This document shows positions 52,264-60,357 of a stretch of DNA of 64,000 bases, in pieces (within the stretch, counting starts at the first letter, position 1; each line of letters starts with the position of its first letter). The stretch is taken from assembly GCF_900103915.1 (NCBI RefSeq), contig NZ_FNIG01000005.1, forward strand, positions 1-64,000, written 5' to 3'. Origin of the DNA: Tenuibacillus multivorans (GTDB taxonomy: Bacteria; Bacillota; Bacilli; Bacillales; Alkalibacillaceae). The notes under the pieces are model-generated. The model was given only the letters and a program-made list of their open reading frames with translations. It did not search any database and was not told the origin of the DNA. A program made the translations under genes and the position numbers.

Positions 52264-52935
52264 ATGTATAAACATTGGTTTATCCCCATGAAGGAAGTGG
52301 GGACATTTTATTCAGCTACGTTAATTGGGCCAGAGCATCTAGAAGGAGAGTTGAAGTTATTATATGTTCATGATGGCATCGATTATCTCGAATATAGTCA
52401 TCTATTAACCTATCAAACATCAATCATCTTTGTTTTCATTCACCCAGGGTCATCTCAAGATAGATGGGCGACTTACCGAACAGATGGCGCCTATTATCGT
52501 GCATATATTCAATCGTTTTATCAAGAGTTAGTCCCAAGAGTGGAAGAGGCATTAGCGTCTATTAATATTAAACATAAAGGACTGCTAGGAGATTCGTTAG
52601 CTGGGAATATTAGTGTGGCGCTAGCCTTGGAAAACCCACAATACTGGAGTCATTTGTTATTACAGTCGGCGGCTATTATGAAAGAAGAGATTGATCGATT
52701 CAGTCACATAGAAGGCCCGTTAGATTGGAAAGTCTATCAATCGGTTGGCAGAAATGAAGATGATTATCGATCGATTATGACAGGTGAGCCATTACATATT
52801 TTTACGAGAAATCAGCAGTTGAATCGGGAACTATTGCAGCGTAACGCAACAGTCGATTTAAATATTTTGGATACGGATCATGGCTGGGTTTATTGGGATC
52901 AAGATTTACCGCAGTTAATGAAGTTTTTTAAATAG
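52264..52935 (+). CDS. Esterase-like alpha/beta hydrolase
   Basis: 223 residues. It resembles the putative esterase family: ELKLLYVHDGIDYLEYSHLL, the nucleophile elbow GLLGDSLAGNISVALALEN (G-D-S-L-A-G), and a terminal LDTDHGWVYWDQDLP with the likely catalytic His. No signal peptide. It may remove an acyl group from the cluster's sugar. Ribosome binding site CTGGAGG. Confidence 0.8.
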   Translation: MYKHWFIPMKEVGTFYSATLIGPEHLEGELKLLYVHDGIDYLEYSHLLTYQTSIIFVFIHPGSSQDRWATYRTDGAYYRAYIQSFYQELVPRVEEALASINIKHKGLLGDSLAGNISVALALENPQYWSHLLLQSAAIMKEEIDRFSHIEGPLDWKVYQSVGRNEDDYRSIMTGEPLHIFTRNQQLNRELLQRNATVDLNILDTDHGWVYWDQDLPQLMKFFK

Positions 52936-52954
52936 TTCGAGAGGAGTCACATAA

Positions 52955-53683
52955 ATGTGCAGAATTATCGCTCATAGAGGAAGCTCTGGCACGCATCCTG
53001 AAAATACGATGAGTGCGTTTGAAGAAGCTAGGCGAGCCGGGGCAGATGGAATCGAGTTAGACGTTCACTTAACAAAAGATCAAAAGCTAGTCGTCATCCA
53101 TGATGAATGGGTTAATCGAACGACGAATGGACAAGGGTACATTCAGGATTTGACTTTCAATGAAATCAATCAATTGGATGCAGGATCTTGGTTTTCTGAA
53201 GCATTTCAAGGAGAAAAAATTCCTGAACTAAGTGATGTCTTAAGCTGGTCCGTCAATCATCCGATGATCCTCAATATTGAACTAAAGAACATTTTTATCG
53301 ACTATCCAGGAATCGAAAAACTGGTCACTCAAGAGGTCAAGCGATTTGGGCTTGAAGACCAGGTGATTTTATCGTCATTTAACCACGTTTCATTAAAAAA
53401 ACTTAGTCAACAAGACATAAAGCTCGCGATGCTATATACTGCAAAGTTAGTTGACCCTTGGCTTTACGCTGAATACCTTGGTGTTTCAGGCCTACACCCT
53501 GGGATGCATAGTATCGATGTACAGATGGTTAAAAAGGCTAAAGATGCAGGGGTGGATGTACGTATCTATACCGTGAATGAGGAGAAAGACATGGTGAGAT
53601 GGTTCAAGGCAGGATGCACGGCTATTATCACGGATTTCCCTGAAAAAGCTCGGCAAGTACGTTATAAGGTATTAGGTTATTAA
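52955..53683 (+). CDS. Glycerophosphodiester phosphodiesterase
   Basis: 242 residues. GDPD signatures: IIAHRGSSGTHPENTMSAFE, GADGIELDVHLTKDQKLVVI and HDEWVNRTTNG, which hold the two catalytic His and the metal-binding Glu/Asp. It hydrolyses glycerophosphodiesters to glycerol-3-phosphate. Cytoplasmic. Last gene of the cluster, followed by a terminator. Its presence suggests the imported compound could contain a phosphodiester, for example from teichoic acid. Confidence 0.92.
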   Translation: MCRIIAHRGSSGTHPENTMSAFEEARRAGADGIELDVHLTKDQKLVVIHDEWVNRTTNGQGYIQDLTFNEINQLDAGSWFSEAFQGEKIPELSDVLSWSVNHPMILNIELKNIFIDYPGIEKLVTQEVKRFGLEDQVILSSFNHVSLKKLSQQDIKLAMLYTAKLVDPWLYAEYLGVSGLHPGMHSIDVQMVKKAKDAGVDVRIYTVNEEKDMVRWFKAGCTAIITDFPEKARQVRYKVLGY

Positions 53684-53712
53684 GCTCCAAGTTGTTGGAG
53701 CTTAGTTTTTAT
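53681..53712 (+). terminator. Terminator of the carbohydrate cluster
   Basis: TAAGCTCCAA and TTGGAGCTTA form a perfect 10-pair stem around GTTG, followed by GTTTTTAT. Confidence 0.9.
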
Positions 53713-53785
53713 GGTTAATTAGCCTATACACAAACGGTTCAAGTCCTTGGACGTGAGTCGATTGTTTGAAAATCGCAAAATATCA

Positions 53786-53900
53786 AGGGATTAGGCATAT
53801 ATGTTCAAATAATAAAATATTGACTTACATTTCTGAAAATTTATATATTTTTATATCCGTGTAAACCATATTAAGACATTTTTTCAATAATTTTAAATGT
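53786..53900 (+). promoter_or_regulatory. Second copy of the cluster promoter segment, without its gene
   Basis: From about 53790 the sequence GGCATATATGTTCAAAT, then TATTGACTTACATTTCTGAA and ATTTTTATA resembles 44022-44080 (GGCATATGTGTTTAAAT, TATTGACAAACATTTCCGAA, ATTTTTATA), with ACATTTTTTCAATAATTTT downstream in place of the operator-like motif. It suggests a further gene of the same regulon once followed here. What follows now is remnants. Confidence 0.5.
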
Positions 53901-53952
53901 CTTTGCAAAACTACTGCTCCAGAGCTTAGTAAATCAACACCAGGATTTATAA

Positions 53953-54372
53953 AAGACCTATGATGAACAAAATCAGGAATTACGTGAGATTCGGATTAAG
54001 CTTAATTATGAGAAAAAAGAGCAACTTAAGATTGAAGAAGAAATGGACAAGCTTGAGACTAATTGGAAGAATCGAGAGATCCCTGATTTACCTGAATCGG
54101 TGCTAAATACACGAAAAGAAAAAGCAGAAAAAGAATTGGATCAAGTCACCAAGCGCACGAATGAAATAGAAGGTGATATAAAAGGCATTGAAGGGGAATA
54201 CAAAACTAAAAATGAACAATTGGATAAACAAGTAAAGAATATTGAAGTAAACCATGGTAAATCAACTATCTATTGGGTTAATGTTGATTTAGATAAAAAA
54301 GAACTTCAAATCAAAATTACGAGTAACAGCATCGATAATCATTTGATTATTATCGAAATCATCAAAGCTTAA
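53953..54372 (+). pseudogene. Coiled-coil gene fragment fused to antisense hepT remnant
   Basis: The frame is open from 53953 and reads YDEQNQELREIRIKLNYEKK, EEEMDKLETNWKN, then a long charged coiled coil (KEKAEKELDQVTKRTNEIEG) up to about 54285. From about 54289 it runs antisense through the HepT remnant, so the last 25 or so residues are artefactual. The first ATG (54043) has no ribosome binding site. I take it as the middle of a larger coiled-coil protein gene cut at both ends. Confidence 0.45.
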
Positions 54373-54447
54373 CCCAGATACGTACGAATCAATTTTATTA
54401 ATTGATTCGATAATGTCCTCTAAAAATAATAGGGGATTTCTACTCAT
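54289..54447 (-). pseudogene. hepT: hepT-like toxin gene, truncated after 52 residues
   Basis: Overlaps the mntA-like gene by ATGA and reads NPLLFLEDIIESINKIDSYV, GLSFDDFDNNQMIIDAVTRN, the unmistakable N-terminus of HepT/DUF86. It then breaks into FDLKFFFI and stops, where a normal protein would continue for another 60 residues with the RNase motif R-x4-6-H. The toxin is therefore inactive. The break coincides with the end of the coiled-coil fragment, indicating a deletion junction near 54289-54300. Confidence 0.75.
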
Positions 54448-54731
54448 TGGTAAATAACCTCTTGCAGTATTTGATCCCTGATTTGTGGTTTCAGTGCTCT
54501 GGCTGTGACCAAGTCCACTTTTTTATTCAGCGCGCCTTCTAAGTAGTGTTTTAATTCAATGAATTCAAGTCCGACTGGCTTCGAAAATTCAACAAGAATG
54601 TCAATATCACTGTCATCTGTTTGTTCATTTCGCGCATATGAACCAAAGTAACCAATTTTACTCACATGATATTCTTCTTTTAATATCGGTTTAACATGTT
54701 GAAGACGGTGATTAAGATTATCAATATTCAT
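54444..54731 (-). CDS. mntA: MntA-type minimal nucleotidyltransferase antitoxin
   Basis: 95 residues. The nucleotidyltransferase motif GYFGSYARNEQTDDSDIDIL (GSxA...DxD) is complete, followed by VEFSKPVGLEFIELKHYLE. In HepT-MntA systems it AMPylates and so neutralises the HepT RNase. Its partner is truncated here, so the protein may be a remaining antitoxin or have a new role. Confidence 0.85.
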   Translation of the reverse strand: MNIDNLNHRLQHVKPILKEEYHVSKIGYFGSYARNEQTDDSDIDILVEFSKPVGLEFIELKHYLEGALNKKVDLVTARALKPQIRDQILQEVIYQ

Positions 54732-54882
54732 TTTTCACACGCCTTTCATGACTTAATTTACTTATATTATATAATAACAAGGCAAGAAATACACTTACGT
54801 TTTCAGATATTACTGCTTCATTTCAATCAATGTACTGAAAACCACTCTGCCTTCTACATCCCCCACATCACTAATGTAACCA

Positions 54883-55599
54883 CTACCAGTCAATCTCATC
54901 AGGGTAATCCTGTTCCAATCGTATCTGATCGGGACGACAATTGTATTCAGAAGCAGCTTCATGCACTTCATTTTTTACTTCCTGATATTCATCTCCCTGT
55001 TCCGATAGCCGCTTTGCGATAATCGAGATGTTCTTTTCGCGTTTCTCCTTATCCCAATCGAGGTAGCGTAAATTTAATAGGTCGACATATTGGGTGACAT
55101 AGTTGGATAGGTTCTTAGGCTGGTTTATACTTCTGATCGTGTTCAAAAACTTCTGAGGAGATAGTGTTTCATCCAGGCACGTTAACACCGAAGTTTGTAG
55201 ATTTTTCACAACGACTACGGATGGATTTATACCAGGTTGTCTTCCTTTATATTTTGCATTTTCTGTATAATAGTTTAATGCCATCATGACAAAAAGCAAT
55301 TCTGGATATAATGTGTTAAAGGCGAAATAGATATTTTTCGTACTGCCAACGGCCCCTATAAGGTGCATCTTATCATCATTTAATCCATTTTCTACATATG
55401 TAAACTCCCTATGTCCCATTAACGCATGTCTTAGATCATAACAAAAGCTGAGAACTCTCATTCTAGCCTCTTCATGCATGGTATCCTCACCTTCCATAGG
55501 TAGAATATCGTGAAGTGAATCATATAGCTGTTGGAAATCTAAGTAGTCTCCACTAATGGTAACTCCGGTGAGGTTAGGCGTGTTTTGGGTTGAAATCAT
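54883..55599 (-). CDS. Unrecognised protein (about 238 residues)
   Basis: From ATG 55599 (an ATG at 55623 is in frame, with GAGTGG between). The sequence reads LDFQQLYDSLHDILP, RVLSFCYDLRHALMGHRE, NIYFAFNTLYPELLFVMMAL, then a helical C-terminal half. Conserved-looking features are YDLRHALMGHR and GRQPGINPSVVVVKNLQTSV. I think it belongs to a small Bacillus hypothetical family (possibly DUF6904) but cannot confirm. No signal peptide. Confidence 0.6.
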   Translation of the reverse strand: MISTQNTPNLTGVTISGDYLDFQQLYDSLHDILPMEGEDTMHEEARMRVLSFCYDLRHALMGHREFTYVENGLNDDKMHLIGAVGSTKNIYFAFNTLYPELLFVMMALNYYTENAKYKGRQPGINPSVVVVKNLQTSVLTCLDETLSPQKFLNTIRSINQPKNLSNYVTQYVDLLNLRYLDWDKEKREKNISIIAKRLSEQGDEYQEVKNEVHEAASEYNCRPDQIRLEQDYPDEIDW

Positions 55600-55752
55600 G
55601 AAATCCACTCTTTTGACTGTCATTAGCTATAGTATAAAAGAAAATTAAGGGTGTTTCCATATAGATTAGATAACCTTTTAATTAATAGAAAACAGAAAAG
55701 CACAAATGTTATAATATATATTATTGAAAATTTCTATTTTGAGGTGATACGA

Positions 55753-55971
55753 TTGGGTAAATCAAAAGCGAAGAAAATTCGAGAGAAAATGCAACGAGAA
55801 GGGAAGCGGAATCCTGAATGGAGTAGAAGTCCTTTTACTTTTTCTGATATGAGGACAAGGAAAACGAAGACAAAAAAAGATGTTTTATATCGCACCAAGC
55901 ATAAGAACCAACTTTCCAATGGTGGAAAAGATGGTTCTTTTTTATTTTGTTCAAATTATTGTCTTATGTGA
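55753..55971 (+). CDS. Small basic hypothetical protein
   Basis: About 72 residues from TTG 55753 (GAGGTGAT upstream; earlier start-like codons have no ribosome binding site). GKSKAKKIREKMQREGKRNP then EWSRSPFTFSDMRTRKTKTK is a pattern I have seen in small Bacillaceae proteins; the N-terminus is strongly basic, suggesting nucleic-acid binding. The last residues pass through a terminator hairpin (55903-55945). Confidence 0.6.
   Translation: MGKSKAKKIREKMQREGKRNPEWSRSPFTFSDMRTRKTKTKKDVLYRTKHKNQLSNGGKDGSFLFCSNYCLM
55903..55945 (+). terminator. Terminator overlapping the end of the small basic gene
   Basis: AAGAACCA and TGGTTCTT pair, with an inner TTTCC/GGAAA stem, followed by TTTTATTTTG. Confidence 0.75.
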
Positions 55972-56035
55972 TATTCGCTAACCAAGTTTAATCACAAGGA
56001 TGAACTAGTACGATTGTTAAGAAAATGAAGAAGAA

Positions 56036-57262
56036 TTACCGCACTAACAGCCCCATTAATAAATATTCCTTCCATTCAATATTTTCAGGTTGAATCATAT
56101 ACCAGGCTAGCATTTCTGCATCTAGAGGTGTGATAAAGGGTGTCTCATGGCGGAGTCGATTGGCCGGGCCATAGGCAATTGAGTCGCCAGCTTCAGCACC
56201 TTCTGTGATTTCCACCCATTGATCTTCTTCAAGTCCAGTTGTGACATCGGTTAGTTCAAGCTTTCCTTCATCGGTCATTTTCCATATGTTATGATCAGTG
56301 ATTTGATTTTGATTTGCGGCAACAGCATCTAACGATTCCTTGAGCGTAATATCCAACCCAACGTGATAGCCGGGCTTTAAGAGTTCGTTTTTATACGCCT
56401 CATTAAAAGTCACCGTGATAGGATAAGAGCTTTCTCTCTTTAAATCACCAGCTTCCGGAACGTCACCTATATTGGCAATCGTACCAGGTAACGTATCTAA
56501 TTCGGTATTAGTTTCAATCCTAACCGTCATCGATTCCTTAACGATTTGCCGCTGTTGTTCAGTTAGTTCTCCGTACGCTTGAAGTTCTTGGCTACTAATG
56601 GTCATGAGCGGATCATTCAGTGATTCTGATCGATGATTAACGATTCCTGCAATCGGACTTTCGACGGTAATGGTATCTCCCGTCTGCTCAAGGTCAGACA
56701 GCTGGTTTTCCAGACTGCTTAGCTGAGCTTCTTTTTGAGTACGCTCAGCTTCCTTTTCGAACAGGAATTGTTGTATTTGATATTCAGTCTCAAGCTGTCC
56801 TTCAACTGGGATGTTGAGTTCATCCTCACCGTCATTAAGGGAGACTTGGATAGAATCTTCTTGTTCCGGGATTTCATAGTTTTCAATTTCATTAATGATG
56901 GTTTCCAAAGCGTCAATCTCGTCTTGTAATCTCTCAATGTCATGGGTCAGGGTACGATACGTCTGGTTGTAATCGGTCACGGCATATGTATACAGTGGAT
57001 CTCCGACATCAACGGCATCGCCTTTTTCAACCATGAAGGATTGGAAGTTACCTTGTTGCTGGTTGAAATAAATATGTTCTTCTTCAGTTGGTATTAGGAT
57101 GCCGTCCTGAATGAGGTTTTCTCTTATATCCATCGTTTGCGTTCGATTCCATTCATTCACATATGAAATGCGGTCAACCTGTTGGTCGTTGTCGATATAG
57201 ATGAGTATGAAGTTGACAATTATAAATAAAAGAGTTAATAAAAGTCCTCGCTTACGTCTCAT
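56036..57262 (-). CDS. HlyD-family membrane fusion/adaptor protein
   Basis: 408 residues. N-terminal membrane segment (RGLLLTLLFIIVNFILIYID), half-lipoyl region with MVEKGDAVDVGDPLYTYAV, a long coiled-coil hairpin (about residues 95-195; LTHDIERLQDEIDALETIIN and KEAERTQKEAQLSSLENQLS), second half-lipoyl IAGIVNHRSES, and a beta-barrel part to the end. Works with an ABC or other exporter; none is adjacent in the window. Starts four bases inside the preceding membrane protein gene, so the two are coupled. Confidence 0.82.
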   Translation of the reverse strand: MRRKRGLLLTLLFIIVNFILIYIDNDQQVDRISYVNEWNRTQTMDIRENLIQDGILIPTEEEHIYFNQQQGNFQSFMVEKGDAVDVGDPLYTYAVTDYNQTYRTLTHDIERLQDEIDALETIINEIENYEIPEQEDSIQVSLNDGEDELNIPVEGQLETEYQIQQFLFEKEAERTQKEAQLSSLENQLSDLEQTGDTITVESPIAGIVNHRSESLNDPLMTISSQELQAYGELTEQQRQIVKESMTVRIETNTELDTLPGTIANIGDVPEAGDLKRESSYPITVTFNEAYKNELLKPGYHVGLDITLKESLDAVAANQNQITDHNIWKMTDEGKLELTDVTTGLEEDQWVEITEGAEAGDSIAYGPANRLRHETPFITPLDAEMLAWYMIQPENIEWKEYLLMGLLVR

Positions 57263-57939
57263 GATTCAAACCACCTAACTAGCAATTGTTCATCGAAATA
57301 GCCCAGGGTTGCCACGATGATGTAACTCACAAGGTGCCAAATGATTACAATAGTCCAGATTTTTCTTTTATTTATCGAGGATAATCGTGATAGATATTTA
57401 GACTGAAAGCTGATGATCCAAATTTGAATAACGGTAATTGCACCGAAAAAGTACAAAAACCAGTCGTACTGTGTGATGTATGATGCGATGATTCCAAGTG
57501 ATAAGGGTGAGACGTACCAGTCGAGCCCTAAGTACACGAATAACGGAATCCATAACAATCTTTCAAAAAGCATCATCACTAACACAGCCTGTTGCATGAT
57601 GACGAGTTTTTTATATGGAATGTTGGTGAACAGATAAAAATAATAGCTTGTGAGATAAAGAATGATTGAAACAAATAAGATGGCAAATAATGCTCGTCCG
57701 ATGATGAACCATAATTTATAAGCGTTATAAATATCGAGAGTGGTGGAAGAGAGTTCTCTCGATATTGGGTTCGTTCCCATACCGAGCCAAGCCATCCAAA
57801 TATAAATGGAAATACCTACTAAAAAGAGTACAAGACTTGCTTTCCAGATGTTTCGAATGTCTTCTGATTTTTGAATTCGATAGATTTGGCCATCTGGATC
57901 TGTGAATAGTCGATATAGATAGTTCCGCATGTTTGTCAT
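57259..57939 (-). CDS. Membrane protein coupled to the HlyD-type adaptor
   Basis: 226 residues with five membrane segments (LVLFLVGISIYIWMAWLG, IGRALFAILFVSIILYLTSY, and others), somewhat like Yip1-type proteins. It overlaps the adaptor gene by ATGA, so both proteins probably act together at the membrane. No family was firmly recognised. Confidence 0.6.
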   Translation of the reverse strand: MTNMRNYLYRLFTDPDGQIYRIQKSEDIRNIWKASLVLFLVGISIYIWMAWLGMGTNPISRELSSTTLDIYNAYKLWFIIGRALFAILFVSIILYLTSYYFYLFTNIPYKKLVIMQQAVLVMMLFERLLWIPLFVYLGLDWYVSPLSLGIIASYITQYDWFLYFFGAITVIQIWIISFQSKYLSRLSSINKRKIWTIVIIWHLVSYIIVATLGYFDEQLLVRWFES

Positions 57940-58248
57940 CCTTTAATCATTTACTTAATTCATATTGTAGATGAATTGGCAAGTTTTGACTATCATTAAT
58001 AGACTATTTTTAATATTTTGGTAGAAAAGGAGGAGATGAAGGGGAAGGGTGTATAATGAATGAATTTATAGGGCTGATTTTAGGCTGATATTCTTCTTTA
58101 AGAGCTATAACTAAGTGTCTAAATGATCCGTCTAGAAAATATATATTCCAAATAATCCCTTAATCTAATCTATCCAAACGTATTCCAAATTGTTATTTAA
58201 AATGTTTATAATAGTTATAGTAGAAATTATCTATTAATGGGGGATAAG

Positions 58249-59982
58249 ATGAGTTGGGAAGAGCATTTTAATCGATGGAATCAGTTTGATCAATTGGATA
58301 TTAAGCTACAAGAACAGTTAACGGATTTATATAATGATGAAGAAAAGTTAAAGGAAGCTTTTCATCAGTATTTAACATTTGGTACAGGTGGCATGCGTGG
58401 GATTATTGGCCCTGGTACGAATCGGATGAATATTTATACTGTTCGAAAAGCAGCTAAAGGATTAGCTACATATTTAGAGGAACAAGGAAGTGGTTTTAAA
58501 TATCGTGGCGTGGTTGTGGCTTATGATTCACGCTATATGTCACTCGACTTTGCCTTGGAAACAGCTAAAGTTCTTGGCAAACATGATATTCCTACATACA
58601 TATTTTCGTCGCTAAGACCGACGCCAGTTCTTTCATTTGCGGTTCGTCATCTCGGTACAGCAGCGGGTGTGATGATTACAGCGAGTCATAATCCTCCTGA
58701 GTACAATGGTTATAAAGTTTATAACGAAGCGGGTGGGCAGCTACCGCCAGGACAAGCTGATGATTTGATTGAAAAAGTGAATGCGGTAGAGGATGAGCTG
58801 TCTATTCCAGTTCTGGAGCAACATGAGTTGGAGGATGAAGATTTATTACGATGGATTGATGATAGAGTTGACGAGGCCTATTTGGACGAGCTAGAGAATG
58901 TGGCGTTAAATCGGGATGTTGTTAAGGAGCAGGCTGATAACCTAAATATCGTTTTTACGTCTTTACATGGAACAGCTAATGAATTGATGCAAACCGGGTT
59001 GAAAGAGGCTGGATTTAATCAGGTTCATGTGGTTGAAGAGCAGGCAGAGCCAGACCCGGAGTTTTCGACTGTTGCTTCCCCTAACCCTGAAGAGCACCAG
59101 GCGTTTGAGTTGGCGATTCGTAAAGGTTTCGATGTTGGAGCAGATGTGCTCGTGGCGACAGATCCAGATGCTGATCGTCTGGGTGTTGCCGCTTTAAATG
59201 GTGAAGGTGAATATCAAGTTTTGACTGGGAATCAGCTTGGAGCTTTGATGCTGGATTACATTTTAACTCATCAAAGTGAGATTCCGGATAATGCCGTTAT
59301 GATCAAAACGATTGTCACATCAGAGCTCGGTAAGGCTGTGGCAAACGATTATGGCATAGAAACGATGAACGTTTTAACAGGCTTTAAATTTATCGGTGAG
59401 AAAATAGAGGAATTTAGTCAGACCGGTGAACGTGAATTTGTGTTTGGCTATGAAGAGAGCTATGGTTACTTGGTTAAAGACTTTTCACGGGATAAGGACG
59501 CACTTCAATCGACCGTATTGGCTAGTGAAATGGCAGCGTATTATAAATCTCAAGGTAAAACGCTGTTTGACGCGTTGGGTGAACTTTACGAGCGTCATGG
59601 GTACTACCTAGAAGACTTGCATTCTATTAAGCTAGAGGGCCTTGATGGAGCTGAGCAAATTAATTCAATTATGGAAGATTTTCGAGAGAATCCAGTTGAT
59701 TCAGTTGAAGATTTATCAGTTGAAGCGGTTGAGGATTATAAGGCAGGGACTAGGACTTATGTTGTATCTGGTGAGGAAGAGTCAATTGATTTACCAGCTT
59801 CTAATGTTGTGAAGTTTATTTTAAGTGAGGGCTGTTGGTGCTGTCTACGTCCTTCAGGTACAGAACCGAAGATTAAATTTTATTTCGGGGTGAAGGGAAA
59901 AACGCGTGAAGAAGCTGAGTCAAGACTACAGCAGTTGAAGGGATCTGTATTGAAGCGAATTGATACACAAATAATATCTTAA
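58249..59982 (+). CDS. pgcA: Phosphoglucomutase (alpha-D-phosphohexomutase family)
   Basis: About 577 residues from ATG 58249 (GGGGG upstream; ATG 58237 is in frame but itself precedes that site). All four motifs are present: phosphoserine loop VMITASHNPPEYNGYKVY, metal loop VATDPDADRLGV, sugar-binding GFKFIGEKIEEF and FGYEESYGYL, and phosphate-binding CLRPSGTEPKIKFYF. Interconverts glucose-1-P and glucose-6-P for UDP-glucose and cell-wall synthesis. Followed by a terminator. Confidence 0.95.
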   Translation: MSWEEHFNRWNQFDQLDIKLQEQLTDLYNDEEKLKEAFHQYLTFGTGGMRGIIGPGTNRMNIYTVRKAAKGLATYLEEQGSGFKYRGVVVAYDSRYMSLDFALETAKVLGKHDIPTYIFSSLRPTPVLSFAVRHLGTAAGVMITASHNPPEYNGYKVYNEAGGQLPPGQADDLIEKVNAVEDELSIPVLEQHELEDEDLLRWIDDRVDEAYLDELENVALNRDVVKEQADNLNIVFTSLHGTANELMQTGLKEAGFNQVHVVEEQAEPDPEFSTVASPNPEEHQAFELAIRKGFDVGADVLVATDPDADRLGVAALNGEGEYQVLTGNQLGALMLDYILTHQSEIPDNAVMIKTIVTSELGKAVANDYGIETMNVLTGFKFIGEKIEEFSQTGEREFVFGYEESYGYLVKDFSRDKDALQSTVLASEMAAYYKSQGKTLFDALGELYERHGYYLEDLHSIKLEGLDGAEQINSIMEDFRENPVDSVEDLSVEAVEDYKAGTRTYVVSGEEESIDLPASNVVKFILSEGCWCCLRPSGTEPKIKFYFGVKGKTREEAESRLQQLKGSVLKRIDTQIIS

Positions 59983-59990
59983 AATATGAA

Positions 59991-60033
59991 GGAACCTTCT
60001 TACGTTTTATCGTAAGGAGGTTCTTCTATTTTT
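59991..60033 (+). terminator. Terminator of pgcA
   Basis: GGAACCTTCTTACG and CGTAAGGAGGTTC pair around TTTTAT and are followed by TTCTATTTTTAT. Confidence 0.88.
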
Positions 60034-60071
60034 ATGACCATTTGCATGAAAATCGATAACTCTTCCTGTAG

Positions 60072-60176
60072 AATCGAGAGTCGTCGGGAAAAAATCCAGA
60101 CTAGCGGATAAGGAATCCAGACTTTTAGAAGTTTAATCCAGATTCGTTAGGGGAAAATCCAGACACAGAACGTTAG
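60072..60176. repeat. Array of 21-nt units with conserved AATCCAGA
   Basis: AATCGAGAG (60072) and then AATCCAGAC/T at 60093, 60114, 60135 and 60156 follow at an exact 21-base period. Only the first eight or nine bases of each unit are conserved; the remainder varies. It lies between pgcA and the unknown gene pair, with no gene across it. It resembles repeat arrays known from some Bacillaceae, of unknown function. Confidence 0.7.
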
Positions 60177-60357
60177 GTTAGAAAAAAATTGAAAAGCGGC
60201 AAGAGCAGGAGGGGGAGAAATTGTGGAGTCTTGTTAAGAAATAAAACATTAAGCATTTTATAAATCACTAGACAGAGAATATACGTTCGTGTAGAATTGA
60301 TTTAAATGTATCATTTTGGAAGCTAAATTAATTTCTTTTCGAAAGAAGGATAAGGAT

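Noticed and set aside
60072-60176. CRISPR array
   Set aside because: Units are 21 bases with only eight conserved; no repeat-spacer pattern and no cas genes.
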